The notes below the pieces were generated by a model. The model was not told the origin of the DNA and ran no database searches. It was given only the letters and a program-made list of their open reading frames with translations. From Dendronalium phyllosphericum CENA369 (GTDB lineage: Bacteria > Cyanobacteriota > Cyanobacteriia > Cyanobacteriales > Nostocaceae): a DNA stretch of 64,000 nucleotides. Position 1 is the first letter of the stretch. Every line of letters starts with the position of its first letter. A program made the position numbers and the translations under genes. Where the stretch lies: positions 1 through 64,000 of the forward strand of contig NZ_JAECZA010000023.1 of assembly GCF_016056275.1 (NCBI RefSeq), given 5' to 3'. Of this stretch, positions 55,608 to 63,847 are shown in pieces.

Positions 55608-57173
55608 TTAACCTTGCCAAAATCGCAATTCATCTCTTGAGTACCTGTCAGTCTTTTTTGAGCGTTCTTTCCAGCAATCCCAAGCCACTATCACCTCATC
55701 CCCCAAATCCTCTACAACTTCTCCTCTTTCGATATACAAAGTGCGGTAAGGATCGGCATGGGCAACGATGCTCCCAATACCAATGGTGGGAGGCTGAGTG
55801 GATGCAATTTCTAGAGATTTGATTAATTCTGTCTCTTGTGTGGTCAATTCTGCCCAGTAGTCTTGTTTGATTACCTCGTACTGTTGGGCAACCGTCAAGT
55901 AATCTTGCCAATTACACCCAGGTTTGGATAACACAGCCCGAATATCACTCACTGCTTGGGGTAGCAGTTGCAATTGTTCGGCTCTTTTTGCGATCGCGCT
56001 TTGGTTTGGCTCACTGCCCAGAATCAGAGCCGCAGCTTGGAGTGCTTGAGTGTTGTTCATAGCAGAAGCCAGATTACTTAAAGCTATGCCCATCAGTCGT
56101 AGGCACTCCTGAGCATTTTCTTTTGGCGATTCAAGGGCAAGCGCTCGCAGATCAATAGTTTTTTCTAGCGATCGCTTAACCTCTTTGTTTAATGCCTTGG
56201 TTGCTTGCTTGGTAAAAGTTTTCTCCCACCGTTGGGCAGAACGTTCTTGTACAGCGTTTTCTAACTCCTCAATGCGTTGTTTGAGTCGTCGGTTTTCAAG
56301 CTCCAACTGCTTTAGCCCTTCCAACTCGTCCAATTGTTGCTGCAACTGAATATTTTGCTCCTTCTGCTGTTGAAATAGTTTTTGTAAGGATTCCAATTGC
56401 TCTTGTACCTGTTGTTCGGCTTTGGCAGATGCCTCCGCCTGTAAACCAACCCTCAATTCTTGCTCCAGCCGTTCTAATTCCTGCTGGTGCTGTTGTTTGA
56501 GTTGTGCGATCGCTTCGGTGTATTCTTTGGGGTAAGTTCGCTCGGTGGAGAATGGAACGCTTAGGGCATCTAAATCAGCATTATTGACAAGTTCCTTACT
56601 ACCATCATCGAAAGTTACAATCTGCTGCCAGTAGTTCGGGGGGTCTGCTTCTATGGTTCCTGATTCTCCATGCCTGTGATGAGTTGGTGAGGTGACTGTG
56701 ACTTTGGGGGAAGGGGGAACCAATGGTTCCTGAACTTTCTTGCGTGGTAGACGAGGAACCACCTTGTTAGCGGCAGCTGCAAAGTCTGATTCGCTTGGAC
56801 AGGGGTTTTCAGAGAGTGCGAACGCTACAGCTTGTTTGAGTCTTTCTGGTTCCTTGACTAATCGCAGTAGTGAACGGGCTTGACGCTCGTTTTTGATGTG
56901 TTCGCCCAATTCATCAGCTGCATCAATAACTTTCTTGGCTCCCAACAGTTGATTGATTCTGCGGTAGCCACCCCAGGTGGATAACTCAGCTTGGCAGTAG
57001 TCTTCAAACTTTTTGTAACCAGCTTCACGGTAAAGCTGTTTTTCCCTCATCTGCAAAATCTCATCGACAGCCTGCCATTCAAAGCGGTCAATGGCTGTAA
57101 AGGTTTCTTTGATGCTGCTATTGACGACATCATAACGGGAAGCTGATGTTGTTTCGCGGTCTAGTGTCAGCAT
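55608..57173 (-). CDS. Plasmid-type protein with ParB-like N-terminal helices and long coiled coil
   Basis: 521 aa. The N-terminal 110 residues (FEWQAVDEILQMREKQLYRE, GYRRINQLLGAKKVIDAADE, NERQARSLLRLVKEPE) look like a DNA-binding helical domain of the type seen in large cyanobacterial plasmids. A proline-rich linker precedes a coiled coil at about 225-310 (Gln/Glu/Leu heptads). A C-terminal beta-rich part (GSIVAHADPYRTLYIERGEV, VIVAWDCWKERS) may be an SH3-like domain. It is probably a plasmid partition or DNA-organising protein (inference). It is first in the leftward operon 57173 to 53609. Confidence 0.55.
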   Translation of the reverse strand: MLTLDRETTSASRYDVVNSSIKETFTAIDRFEWQAVDEILQMREKQLYREAGYKKFEDYCQAELSTWGGYRRINQLLGAKKVIDAADELGEHIKNERQARSLLRLVKEPERLKQAVAFALSENPCPSESDFAAAANKVVPRLPRKKVQEPLVPPSPKVTVTSPTHHRHGESGTIEADPPNYWQQIVTFDDGSKELVNNADLDALSVPFSTERTYPKEYTEAIAQLKQQHQQELERLEQELRVGLQAEASAKAEQQVQEQLESLQKLFQQQKEQNIQLQQQLDELEGLKQLELENRRLKQRIEELENAVQERSAQRWEKTFTKQATKALNKEVKRSLEKTIDLRALALESPKENAQECLRLMGIALSNLASAMNNTQALQAAALILGSEPNQSAIAKRAEQLQLLPQAVSDIRAVLSKPGCNWQDYLTVAQQYEVIKQDYWAELTTQETELIKSLEIASTQPPTIGIGSIVAHADPYRTLYIERGEVVEDLGDEVIVAWDCWKERSKKTDRYSRDELRFWQG

Positions 57174-57376
57174 GGCATTTTAGGGATGAAGACAAGCAAA
57201 TACTTGTCTTTGTCTTGTTTACCTTGCACTTCAAGTGCGGATAGCAAATGTTATTCGCATTCGGGCGATTGCCTAAAAAATTAAGTAGCCGCAGATTTGC
57301 TGGCTACTTAAAATCTAACACCGAGCTAGACTAAAATCAAGAAATTTATCTAGAATATTAGCAGACCTTAAAAACG

Positions 57377-57404
57377 CTTCACCCCCTGTCAAGAGGGGGT
57401 GAAG
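57377..57404. terminator. Bidirectional terminator hairpin
   Basis: CTTCACCCCCT (57377-57387), 6-nt loop, AGGGGGTGAAG (57394-57404); perfect 11-bp stem. TTTTC follows on the plus side and CGTTTTTAAG on the minus side, so it can end the RHH gene transcript coming from the right. Confidence 0.8.
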
Positions 57405-57449
57405 TTTTCATTATTTGAACCAAGTTTTCGATTTGAGATGACATGGCTT

Positions 57450-57734
57450 TTAACTGGCTTTTAAGTTGCTCATTCTCTCTTGCCAGCCCGGCTGTAACTC
57501 CCCCACGACTTTCTTCAAAGCTTCTACATCCTCAACTAGCTTGACTATATCCACTACATTGCTTTGGACGATCATCTCGCCAATATAATTTCTCATGTGG
57601 TTTTCGATGTCTTCTGTAATCGATACACCATCTTCCTTCAATTTTGTTTTGTACTTCTCGTATAACTCGGCATCTATCTTGATACCTAGCTGGGCAGTTC
57701 GCCCTTGCGTCTCTGGCTTTTTGTTTGCAGGCAT
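57450..57734 (-). CDS. Ribbon-helix-helix-type DNA-binding protein
   Basis: 94 aa from the ATG at 57734 (MPANKKPETQGRTAQLGIKI). The strand GRTAQLGIKIDAEL, followed by YEKYKTKLKEDGVSITEDIE and NHMRNYIGEM, has the strand-helix-helix pattern of CopG/ParG-like RHH repressors. The C-terminus is a short coiled coil (VDIVKLVEDVEALKKVVGEL). It is transcribed away from 57941. Between them lie three ATCTAGAT-type palindromes at 23-bp steps, which are its likely operator. A plasmid copy-number or partition regulator is plausible. Confidence 0.65.
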   Translation of the reverse strand: MPANKKPETQGRTAQLGIKIDAELYEKYKTKLKEDGVSITEDIENHMRNYIGEMIVQSNVVDIVKLVEDVEALKKVVGELQPGWQERMSNLKAS

Positions 57735-57813
57735 ATTTTTCTGTTGGTCTTTATCAAAAATATACTCTTTATCCAGACTAATAGCTGTAAAGCTTATTGT
57801 AAGCCAACTTAAC

Positions 57814-57867
57814 AATCTAGATTTTTATCTTGACTAAATCTAGATTATTTGCTAGATTATATCTAGA
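57814..57867. promoter_or_regulatory. Three TCTAGA palindromes at 23-bp steps (operator array)
   Basis: AATCTAGATT at 57814-57823, AATCTAGATT at 57837-57846 and a third TCTAGA at 57862-57867 within CTAGATTATATCTAG. Centres are 23.0 bp apart, about two helix turns, so all face one side of the DNA. Located between the divergent RHH gene and the 57941 gene. Confidence 0.65.
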
Positions 57868-57940
57868 AACAAAAAGACGACCGCCCTCGCCTGACAAACT
57901 TGTGCGATCGCCTTTTGTCCCTAAAAAGGTGAACTCTATT

Positions 57941-58519
57941 ATGAACCACTTCACATATTCAAAGCAAGCATCCAAAAACTGCAACTGCAACACAATAGAC
58001 GAACAAGACTTAGCCCAAGCCGAACTCGCGCAATACATCAACCAGCAAGCGCAAGCTGTAGCCCCAACCACAGACCCGTTAACATCTAGTGACCGTCGCA
58101 TTATTGGCGAGATTATCGAAGTAGACCCCGAATCCATCCATACTATCTGGATTGAAGCCGGAATCACAGTATGGGTGCAATTTGTTGACAGTGGAAGATT
58201 ACCGTTCGACCGGAACTGGTTCGCTACACGAGTGCAAGAAGTGAAAGCGACTCTACCTGAAACACCACGTGAACGCAACGAACGCCTCAGCGCAGAACTA
58301 GAACAAGCTTGCATCAAATTTGGTTTGACACACGGACAGATTGACTGGCTTTCCTTTAGCACGACTCTATACCTGAATCGCTTATGTATTGGCTTCATCG
58401 GGTACAACAGAGCAAATCAGTGGTACAGCCGACGCAATCAACTGGGGGGCAGTCGTACAGCTGAGAGTGTTGATGCTGCGATCGCATCACTCGGAGTCAG
58501 GCAACCTGTCGCTGCGTAG
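57941..58519 (+). CDS. Hypothetical plasmid-type protein, 192 aa
   Basis: Start at the ATG at 57941 with AAAAAGGTGA upstream. The protein is acidic at the N-terminus, with a Cys pair (NCNCN near residues 13-17). It has a beta-rich middle (DRRIIGEIIEVDPESIHTIW, ITVWVQFVDSGRLPFDRNWF) and a helical C-terminus (SAELEQACIKFGLTHGQIDW). No named family is recognised. First gene of a rightward series of small genes (57.9-61.4 kb) controlled, by position, by the TCTAGA array. Confidence 0.6.
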   Translation: MNHFTYSKQASKNCNCNTIDEQDLAQAELAQYINQQAQAVAPTTDPLTSSDRRIIGEIIEVDPESIHTIWIEAGITVWVQFVDSGRLPFDRNWFATRVQEVKATLPETPRERNERLSAELEQACIKFGLTHGQIDWLSFSTTLYLNRLCIGFIGYNRANQWYSRRNQLGGSRTAESVDAAIASLGVRQPVAA

Positions 58520-58534
58520 TCCCGAATGTAGAAA

Positions 58535-58568
58535 AGGCGATCGCACTTTTCTTGGTGTGCGATCGCCT
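58535..58568. terminator. HIP1-containing hairpin between 57941 and 58594 genes
   Basis: AGGCGATCGCAC (58535-58546), 10-nt loop TTTTCTTGGT, GTGCGATCGCCT (58557-58568); perfect 12-bp stem with a GCGATCGC octamer in each arm. No T-run follows, so it may be an attenuator or processing site rather than a terminator. Confidence 0.55.
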
Positions 58569-58593
58569 CTACAACGAAAACTACAAGAGAATC

Positions 58594-58926
58594 ATGGCAC
58601 ACATTACAAAAACTATGCCTTTCCTTCAAGATCCCGATTGGGGCGAATGCTGCGAAAAGATACTGCTGCCGCCAACCGATCCCAATGCAGAAGTCATCGA
58701 TATTCCTGGTTACACGCTGGTCTACTGCAATGGGGCTTGTCCCAAAAATTACCGTGTCTACAAAGCTGATTCAATGATTGGTTTGGTGTTTCAGCATCTC
58801 ACGCATTGGTCAAACGAGGTGGACGAGATTCGATACGCTCAACCATTGAGTGCAGCAATGGCATTGGATGATTTTTGTAAAGCTGCAAGTATGACTAAAG
58901 CAGCTGACAAAAGCATTGCAGCGTAA
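58594..58926 (+). CDS. Hypothetical protein, 110 aa
   Basis: Small protein starting MAHITKTMPFLQDPDWGECC. Four cysteines lie in the first half (GECCEKI, YCNGACPK), a possible metal-binding pair. GYTLVYCNGACPKNYRVYKA is followed by a helical C-terminus. No family is recognised. The start at 58594 is just after the HIP1 hairpin. Confidence 0.55.
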   Translation: MAHITKTMPFLQDPDWGECCEKILLPPTDPNAEVIDIPGYTLVYCNGACPKNYRVYKADSMIGLVFQHLTHWSNEVDEIRYAQPLSAAMALDDFCKAASMTKAADKSIAA

Positions 58927-58971
58927 TTAAAACTTTCAACTTCAACAAATAATTATTCACTAATTAAAGAA

Positions 58972-59550
58972 ATGGAACCAACAATCTCAATTCCCAAAGG
59001 TTGGCAGTACCCTCGATTTGGCTTTGGACAACGTACAGAACGAGGCGCGATTATCGGACTCAAGTATTATGCTAAAGACACATATCTGGCCGATGAGTAT
59101 GGTGCGGGATGGCGTTACATTTTACTTGCTAATAAGCATACTGAAGACGAAGAACACCGTGCAGAAGACGAAATCAGATTGCTAACACCACAGGAATTAA
59201 AGACACAAATAGAAATCCAAATCAGCAACCATCTGTACCAGATCCAATCGCTGAAACAAGAATTAGATGCTATGACTGCAAGTGTTGTAATACCTCGCTC
59301 TAGTGCTGAAACAAAATTACAAGACCAGACGCAGCAACCATATTCACTACCATTACCACCTCTGCATCAATTAGTTGATGCTGCCAAATTCATCATTAAA
59401 GAGATTGCCAAACACCCCGATTATCTGGCACTTGATTATCAGCCCGACCTCACAATTGGCGATGCTCAGACTGCGCTTTCTTATCTGCAATTGGAACTGG
59501 AAACTAATCAACAGACTGACACTACATCAAATATTTCTGTTCAAAGCTAA
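58972..59550 (+). CDS. Hypothetical protein, 192 aa
   Basis: It starts MEPTISIPKGWQYPRFGFGQ, with a compact beta-rich N-terminus (TERGAIIGLKYYAKDT, WRYILLANKH) that looks like a small SH3-like or single-domain fold, followed by an acidic linker and a helix (LKQELDAMTAS). The C-terminal part (LHQLVDAAKFIIKEIAKHPD) is helical. No named family. Same direction and spacing as its neighbours, so probably cotranscribed. Confidence 0.55.
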   Translation: MEPTISIPKGWQYPRFGFGQRTERGAIIGLKYYAKDTYLADEYGAGWRYILLANKHTEDEEHRAEDEIRLLTPQELKTQIEIQISNHLYQIQSLKQELDAMTASVVIPRSSAETKLQDQTQQPYSLPLPPLHQLVDAAKFIIKEIAKHPDYLALDYQPDLTIGDAQTALSYLQLELETNQQTDTTSNISVQS

Positions 59551-59631
59551 AGCAATCTCTATTCATATCATAAATAGCTGATTCTGAGACTATCCAGTAT
59601 CAACGCAATTTTCAACAAAAACAAGGCAACT

Positions 59632-60393
59632 ATGGAAACAATCAAAATCAACAACAGCGTCTTTCTCATTCCACCTAGCCAACCCAAATTACAAGCCAAT
59701 TGCGCTAAGGAGTACGGGCAGTTTCTTCTTGATTGTCCTCCAAAACTAACAATTCTAGAAGCCCAACAAGGGGGATATCTCAAAGGTAACAAGGCTGACT
59801 TTGCAATTGCAATTTCACGCCCAGACCGTTTACTTACCATCAATGAAAACTTCACCAACGAGCCATTCACCGAACTTTGGGTAATTCCGGTAGCAGGTGA
59901 GTTAAAAAACCAGTTTAAAGGGCCAGCTTCCATGCTGCTTTCGTTTCTGATGCACCGCCGGAGTAAAGATTCCTTTGCTGGGTTGTACAACCATTTCGCC
60001 CACAGAGCTTTTCAGCAATGGTGCGAGGAAGGGATGCCGGGAGATGCCAAGGAGTTTTGCTACGGTGCGATCGCTAGTGTACTGAAAAACTACATCTTCT
60101 GCGCCGAGTTTCAGAAGGTGGAGGGTGCGCTGGGTACTTATTGGTTTATTCAGTGGTCGTATCGAAACCCACAATCTGATTTTGAGAAGGACGCGCTGGA
60201 AGCGGCAGAAATTATTAGGTCTGGTGCGGAGTCTGGGGCGACACTGCATTGGGTGAGAAACGAGACATATGAAAGATGGGCTGACAATGCCATTGCAGCA
60301 GCACCAGCACTACCAGCAGTTTCGGAAGCAGAGGCAAGAGCATCGTTACAGCCGCAAAATCAGCAAGTTCTACCGCAAAGTAAGAGACGGTAA
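59632..60393 (+). CDS. Hypothetical protein, 253 aa
   Basis: It starts METIKINNSVFLIPPSQPKL. The middle has AIAISRPDRLLTINENFTNE, then ELWVIPVAGELKNQFKGPAS, then RAFQQWCEEGMPGDAKEFCY, AEFQKVEGALGTYWFIQWSY. The composition is that of a folded alpha/beta protein. The C-terminus is Ala/Gln-rich and likely disordered. I recognise no family and propose no function. It ends before a hairpin at 60413. Confidence 0.55.
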   Translation: METIKINNSVFLIPPSQPKLQANCAKEYGQFLLDCPPKLTILEAQQGGYLKGNKADFAIAISRPDRLLTINENFTNEPFTELWVIPVAGELKNQFKGPASMLLSFLMHRRSKDSFAGLYNHFAHRAFQQWCEEGMPGDAKEFCYGAIASVLKNYIFCAEFQKVEGALGTYWFIQWSYRNPQSDFEKDALEAAEIIRSGAESGATLHWVRNETYERWADNAIAAAPALPAVSEAEARASLQPQNQQVLPQSKRR

Positions 60394-60412
60394 CACAAAC
60401 TCGTTAATTCAT

Positions 60413-60442
60413 GGGGTTTTCCGTTGCTGATGTGAAAACCCC
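60413..60442 (+). terminator. Hairpin after the 59632 gene
   Basis: GGGGTTTTC (60413-60421) / GAAAACCCC (60434-60442), perfect 9-bp stem with 12-nt loop, 20 bp after the stop codon; the T-run is weak. Confidence 0.55.
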
Positions 60443-60599
60443 GTTCTCAGAACGAGACGAGGTAATTAGAGGTAGTCATATTTGCACCTTTTTACTGTAA
60501 AGCAAATCACAGCTTAAAACATGTCTGCCAAAATACAAGACACACTAATTATTCCTAGGTATTCAATGATACTTCGGTTCCTAAATAAATATAAAACAC

Positions 60600-60935
60600 A
60601 TGAAACGACTAACAGGTTTTACCCCTATTGCTGCATTACCAGAATCTACTGTGGCTTCTGCCAAACAACGATTACTGGTAACAATCGATTGGCTACAAGA
60701 TGAAGGTGCAGCAAGTGAAACTAATCTCAATCTTTTAATAGCGATTGCACAATCAATTCTTTGGTCTGAAGAATCGTACACCAAATTTTTGCAGTGTGGT
60801 TTTGATGCGGCAATCGAGTTGTTCGATATCAGTTCTCAGAATTGGGATTTTGAGCAAGCAATGGTATCACGCCACAATCCCAGAAATTGGGATGAATACA
60901 AGCGATTAGAACAAGCACGGGCGGTAAAAGCATAA
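60600..60935 (+). CDS. Hypothetical protein, 111 aa
   Basis: MKRLTGFTPIAALPESTVAS, then LLVTIDWLQDEGAASETNLN and ILWSEESYTKFLQCGFDAAI; a small all-helical protein with a charged C-terminus. No family recognised. Upstream (60443-60599) is AT-rich and gene-free. Confidence 0.45.
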   Translation: MKRLTGFTPIAALPESTVASAKQRLLVTIDWLQDEGAASETNLNLLIAIAQSILWSEESYTKFLQCGFDAAIELFDISSQNWDFEQAMVSRHNPRNWDEYKRLEQARAVKA

Positions 60936-60966
60936 GCAATCAGTATTAAATATTAGGGATTTAATT

Positions 60967-61356
60967 ATGGGTATTAAATAGGATGACAATGAATTAGCAA
61001 CCCTCGACGAAATGGCCGAGATGTACACTCCAAAACAAATAGCTTTTCGCCTCAAAAGACGCGGTTATCATCGCACAGCATCAGCAGTTGGGAGAAAATT
61101 GTATTCTTTGGGGTATTCTACTCGCCCAGTTCTTGATAATTACAGTTGTCGTGAAATTGCAAAAAACCTTTGTGTACCTTTAACCACTGTTGTTTACTGG
61201 GTAAGGCAAGGATGGTTGAAAGCGAAAAAGCCTTGTTTCAATTGTTATCAAATCAAAAATCGGGATTTAAAACAGTTTTTCAATAATCCACCACAGCCAA
61301 TTAGACATCGGATTGCAGACTTAGATGCGCAAGTGGTTCAGTATTTGGTGGGGTAA
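60967..61356 (+). pseudogene. SANT/Myb-like HTH protein with in-frame TAG at the conserved Trp
   Basis: The frame opens ATG GGT ATT AAA, then TAG (60979-60981), and continues DDNELATLDEMAEMYTPKQI, then LKRRGYHRTASAVGRKLYSL. In SANT/Myb-like and GcrA-like domains this position is a Trp (K-W-x-x-xE-xxxL), so TGG-to-TAG explains it. A second HTH follows (SCREIAKNLCVPLTTVVYWV, RQGWLK). Translation could restart at the ATG at 61012 and give 114 aa lacking the first helix start. DNA-binding regulator; target unknown. Confidence 0.65.
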
Positions 61357-61402
61357 TCGACTGTGAAAGTAAAATAAAATTATCCTCCGCCTAAACCCTA
61401 TC

Positions 61403-61669
61403 ATGCTGCTAAGAGAACTTGAACAACAACTGCTTCAACTTGACCACAATGAGAAACTGTATATTATCCAACTCCTAGCCCAAAGCCTCACAATACAAGA
61501 TACTCAGAAAGAACAACCAACCAAACTTTCCCAATTCTTTTGTCAATCCCCCTTGGCTGAAGTGGGTGAAGAACTTGACCTGAGTAGAGATCGCAGCCAG
61601 ATGGCCCACCATAACCTAATTTGCCAAAATCATTTTTTCCTTGTACTCCAGGGTTTGGTAAAGTTTTAG
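61403..61669 (+). pseudogene. Antitoxin-like small protein, 3' end replaced
   Basis: It begins MLLRELEQQLLQLDHNEKLY, then IIQLLAQSL, LSQFFCQSPLAEVGEELDLS, RDRS. This is the usual build of a cyanobacterial antitoxin family encoded next to PIN or RelE-type toxins. After RDRS (about 61595) the sequence becomes the antisense of the truncated PEBP gene. The last 25 codons are not native, and no toxin follows. Confidence 0.6.
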
Positions 61670-62045
61670 TTGAGGCAATTTGTTCTGGTAATTGCCGAAC
61701 TGTAGCAGGTATATCGTAAAGTAGCCAATGTACAAATGTGCTTCTGGGTGCATCTGGGTCATCGACAATTAATGCTAAACTTTGAGTCTCTGTTGGAAGC
61801 TCATCCCAGCTAAGACTTGGGGATATATCAGCACCATCACAGGTATATTTGGCGGGAATTAGGCTATTAGCTTCAAAGACGCTACTTTCTAATTTCATGC
61901 TTTTCCCCTCCATTGTTAATTGACTGCTGGGAGTGGAGACGAATTGGCTATCCTTGCTATCAGTAGAACTACAAGCGATCGCAGATAATCCAACTAACCC
62001 AATTATACTGAAGTTTTGAAACAGAAAGACTCGCCTGCTACCCAT
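61488..62045 (-). pseudogene. PEBP (YbhB/YbcL) family lipoprotein, 3' end truncated
   Basis: From the ATG at 62045: a lipoprotein signal (GLVGLSAIAC, Cys near residue 25), then the PEBP fold, LIPAKYTCDGADISPSLSWD, LALIVDDPDAPRSTFVHWLL, GKNDFGKLGYGGPSG. In the family, GYGGPxxP(S)GxHRYxF and about 60 further residues follow. Here the frame enters the antitoxin antisense at about 61600 and is not native. The ligand-pocket core DDPDAP and the FVHW motif are intact. Confidence 0.7.
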
Positions 62046-62130
62046 GATCCCGTACCAAAATCTTTGTATCAAATTTTGAAACTGTCACAACCTGTTTTAT
62101 CTGCGCCGATCGCTATCAGTTCAAAAACAT

Positions 62131-62178
62131 CATTGTCAGATTGATTTTTTGGGGAGAAATTATTTCTTGGAAGTCCCT
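62131..62178. repeat. About 48-bp direct repeat, left copy
   Basis: Resembles 63801-63847; the shared end is TTATTTCTTGGAAGTCCC. A short frame after it (FLEVPEGVSLSGDQIYANLL) is a gene fragment I cannot name. The gap 62073-62352 holds nothing else. Confidence 0.5.
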
Positions 62179-62352
62179 GAAGGTGTCTCACTCAGCGGCG
62201 ATCAAATCTACGCCAATCTGCTGCAAGACACCGAGTTAGTCGGAGCATGGCTGTCTTTTACGGTTGTTAAAGTTATGTATCGAGTATGCTATCAAACGGT
62301 TTAACTGTTTGCAGGCACAAATCGAATCAAACAGAAATTCAATAAAACCTCC

Positions 62353-63729
62353 TCACCTGTTCGGACAACCCGGCATATTATCTCCAAGCAGCAACCGTGC
62401 TAGGCTAGGTAATGCTTCACCATAGGTGGGATGGATATGAACCGATCGCTCTAACAACTGCCAGGTTGCTCCCGCCTCCATCAAATCCAGAAAAACATGC
62501 ACTAATTCAGCCGTTTCGTATCCCACTAAGGTGGCTCCCAAGATTTTGTCTGTGTCGCTGTCGATTACCATGCGGTAAAACCCTAAATTATGTCCCCACT
62601 CGATCGCGCGAGCAATTTGGCTCATGGGTAATGTCACAGCACGCGCGTTGATGCCGTGCTTTTGAGCCTGTTCTAACGTCATTCCCACTCGCCCAACCTG
62701 AGGTTCTGTGTAGATAGCATAGCCAAGGACGCGATCGCTCCGCGTCCGGTTTTCTGCACACAAAATTGCCTTCAAGCGGCGATAGTCCTCCCACGACACA
62801 TGGGTAAAAGCAGGCTGTTTGGCAGTATCTCCGATCGCATAGACTCCAGAACAGGTTGTGTGGAACTGGTCGTTAATTTTGATAAATCCCTGCTCGTCTA
62901 GCTCAATTCCACTCTTAGCTGCATTTAATGCACCTGTATTTGGTTTGCGTCCAATCACAACCAGCAACGCCTCTGCCTGGAGTTGCTCACCATTGCTTAA
63001 TGTCAGCTTAAACACATCATTCTCATGTGCCACCTGATTTACATTCACCCCAAAGTGAAGCTCAATCCCATCCTGCTGTAATGCTTCTGCTAAGACCTCG
63101 CTGACATCAGCCTCTTCCCGATCGAGGACGCGATCGCCCCGCACAATTAAGTGGGTCTGACTGCCCAAACGCGCCAATCCCTGTCCTAGTTCTAATCCAA
63201 TATAGCCAGCTCCAATTACCAGTAACCGGGGTGGTAATGCTTTTAAGTCAAAGAAGTTGCGGTTGGTCAAGTAGGGAGTCCCTGCAAGACCCGCAATATC
63301 AGGAATCAGCGATGACGTGCCAGTGTTAACGATAACTATTGGAGCCTGAACGGTGACATCATCTCCTCTAACGGTACGTTCGCCAACAAAAGAAGCTTCA
63401 GCGCAAACGATTTTGACACCTGCATCATCCAATCGCTTTTGAATACCCTGGTTAAAGCTGTTACGAATTTCCCGTACTCGCTCCATGACGGCGGGAAAAT
63501 CAACCTTAATTTCCGTCTGTACGCCTAATTTCTTTGCCTGACGGGCACGCCCCGCTGCATGAGCTGCTGCCAAGAATGCTTTGGAAGGAGTGCAACCATA
63601 ATTGATGCAACTACCGCCCAAAGCATCCCGCTCAAACAAGACTACCTTGCGCCCTTGTTTGGCAAAATCAACTGCCAGTGGAATGCCTCCTTGACCGCTC
63701 CCAATCACAATCACATCTGCTGTTTCCAT
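62353..63729 (-). CDS. Mercuric-reductase-like FAD/NAD(P) disulfide oxidoreductase
   Basis: 458 aa class I pyridine nucleotide-disulfide oxidoreductase. FAD motif GSGQGG (near 11-16), redox disulfide GGSCINYGCTPSK (about 38-50), NAD(P) motif GAGYIGLELG (about 176-185), second FAD block YAIGDTAKQPAFTHV, and interface HIHPTYGEALPSLA. No N-terminal HMA domain and no C-terminal vicinal Cys pair (it ends GCPNR), so true Hg(II) reduction is unlikely. It is closer to the MerA-like/SthA-like oxidoreductases common in cyanobacteria. It is flanked by about 48-bp direct repeats. Confidence 0.85.
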   Translation of the reverse strand: METADVIVIGSGQGGIPLAVDFAKQGRKVVLFERDALGGSCINYGCTPSKAFLAAAHAAGRARQAKKLGVQTEIKVDFPAVMERVREIRNSFNQGIQKRLDDAGVKIVCAEASFVGERTVRGDDVTVQAPIVIVNTGTSSLIPDIAGLAGTPYLTNRNFFDLKALPPRLLVIGAGYIGLELGQGLARLGSQTHLIVRGDRVLDREEADVSEVLAEALQQDGIELHFGVNVNQVAHENDVFKLTLSNGEQLQAEALLVVIGRKPNTGALNAAKSGIELDEQGFIKINDQFHTTCSGVYAIGDTAKQPAFTHVSWEDYRRLKAILCAENRTRSDRVLGYAIYTEPQVGRVGMTLEQAQKHGINARAVTLPMSQIARAIEWGHNLGFYRMVIDSDTDKILGATLVGYETAELVHVFLDLMEAGATWQLLERSVHIHPTYGEALPSLARLLLGDNMPGCPNR

Positions 63730-63800
63730 CAGTGCTGGACTCCTTGAGGATAGTTTGCTTTCATAACATTCTCATACTCCAGATTGAAGATTTTTACGCA

Positions 63801-63847
63801 TTATTGTAAGATTAATTTTTAGGATAATTTATTTCTTGGAAGTCCCC
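63801..63847. repeat. About 48-bp direct repeat, right copy
   Basis: Counterpart of 62131-62178, on the other side of the flavoprotein gene. Confidence 0.5.

Noticed and set aside
62353-63729. True mercuric reductase
   Set aside because: No C-terminal vicinal Cys pair, no HMA domain and no other mer genes.
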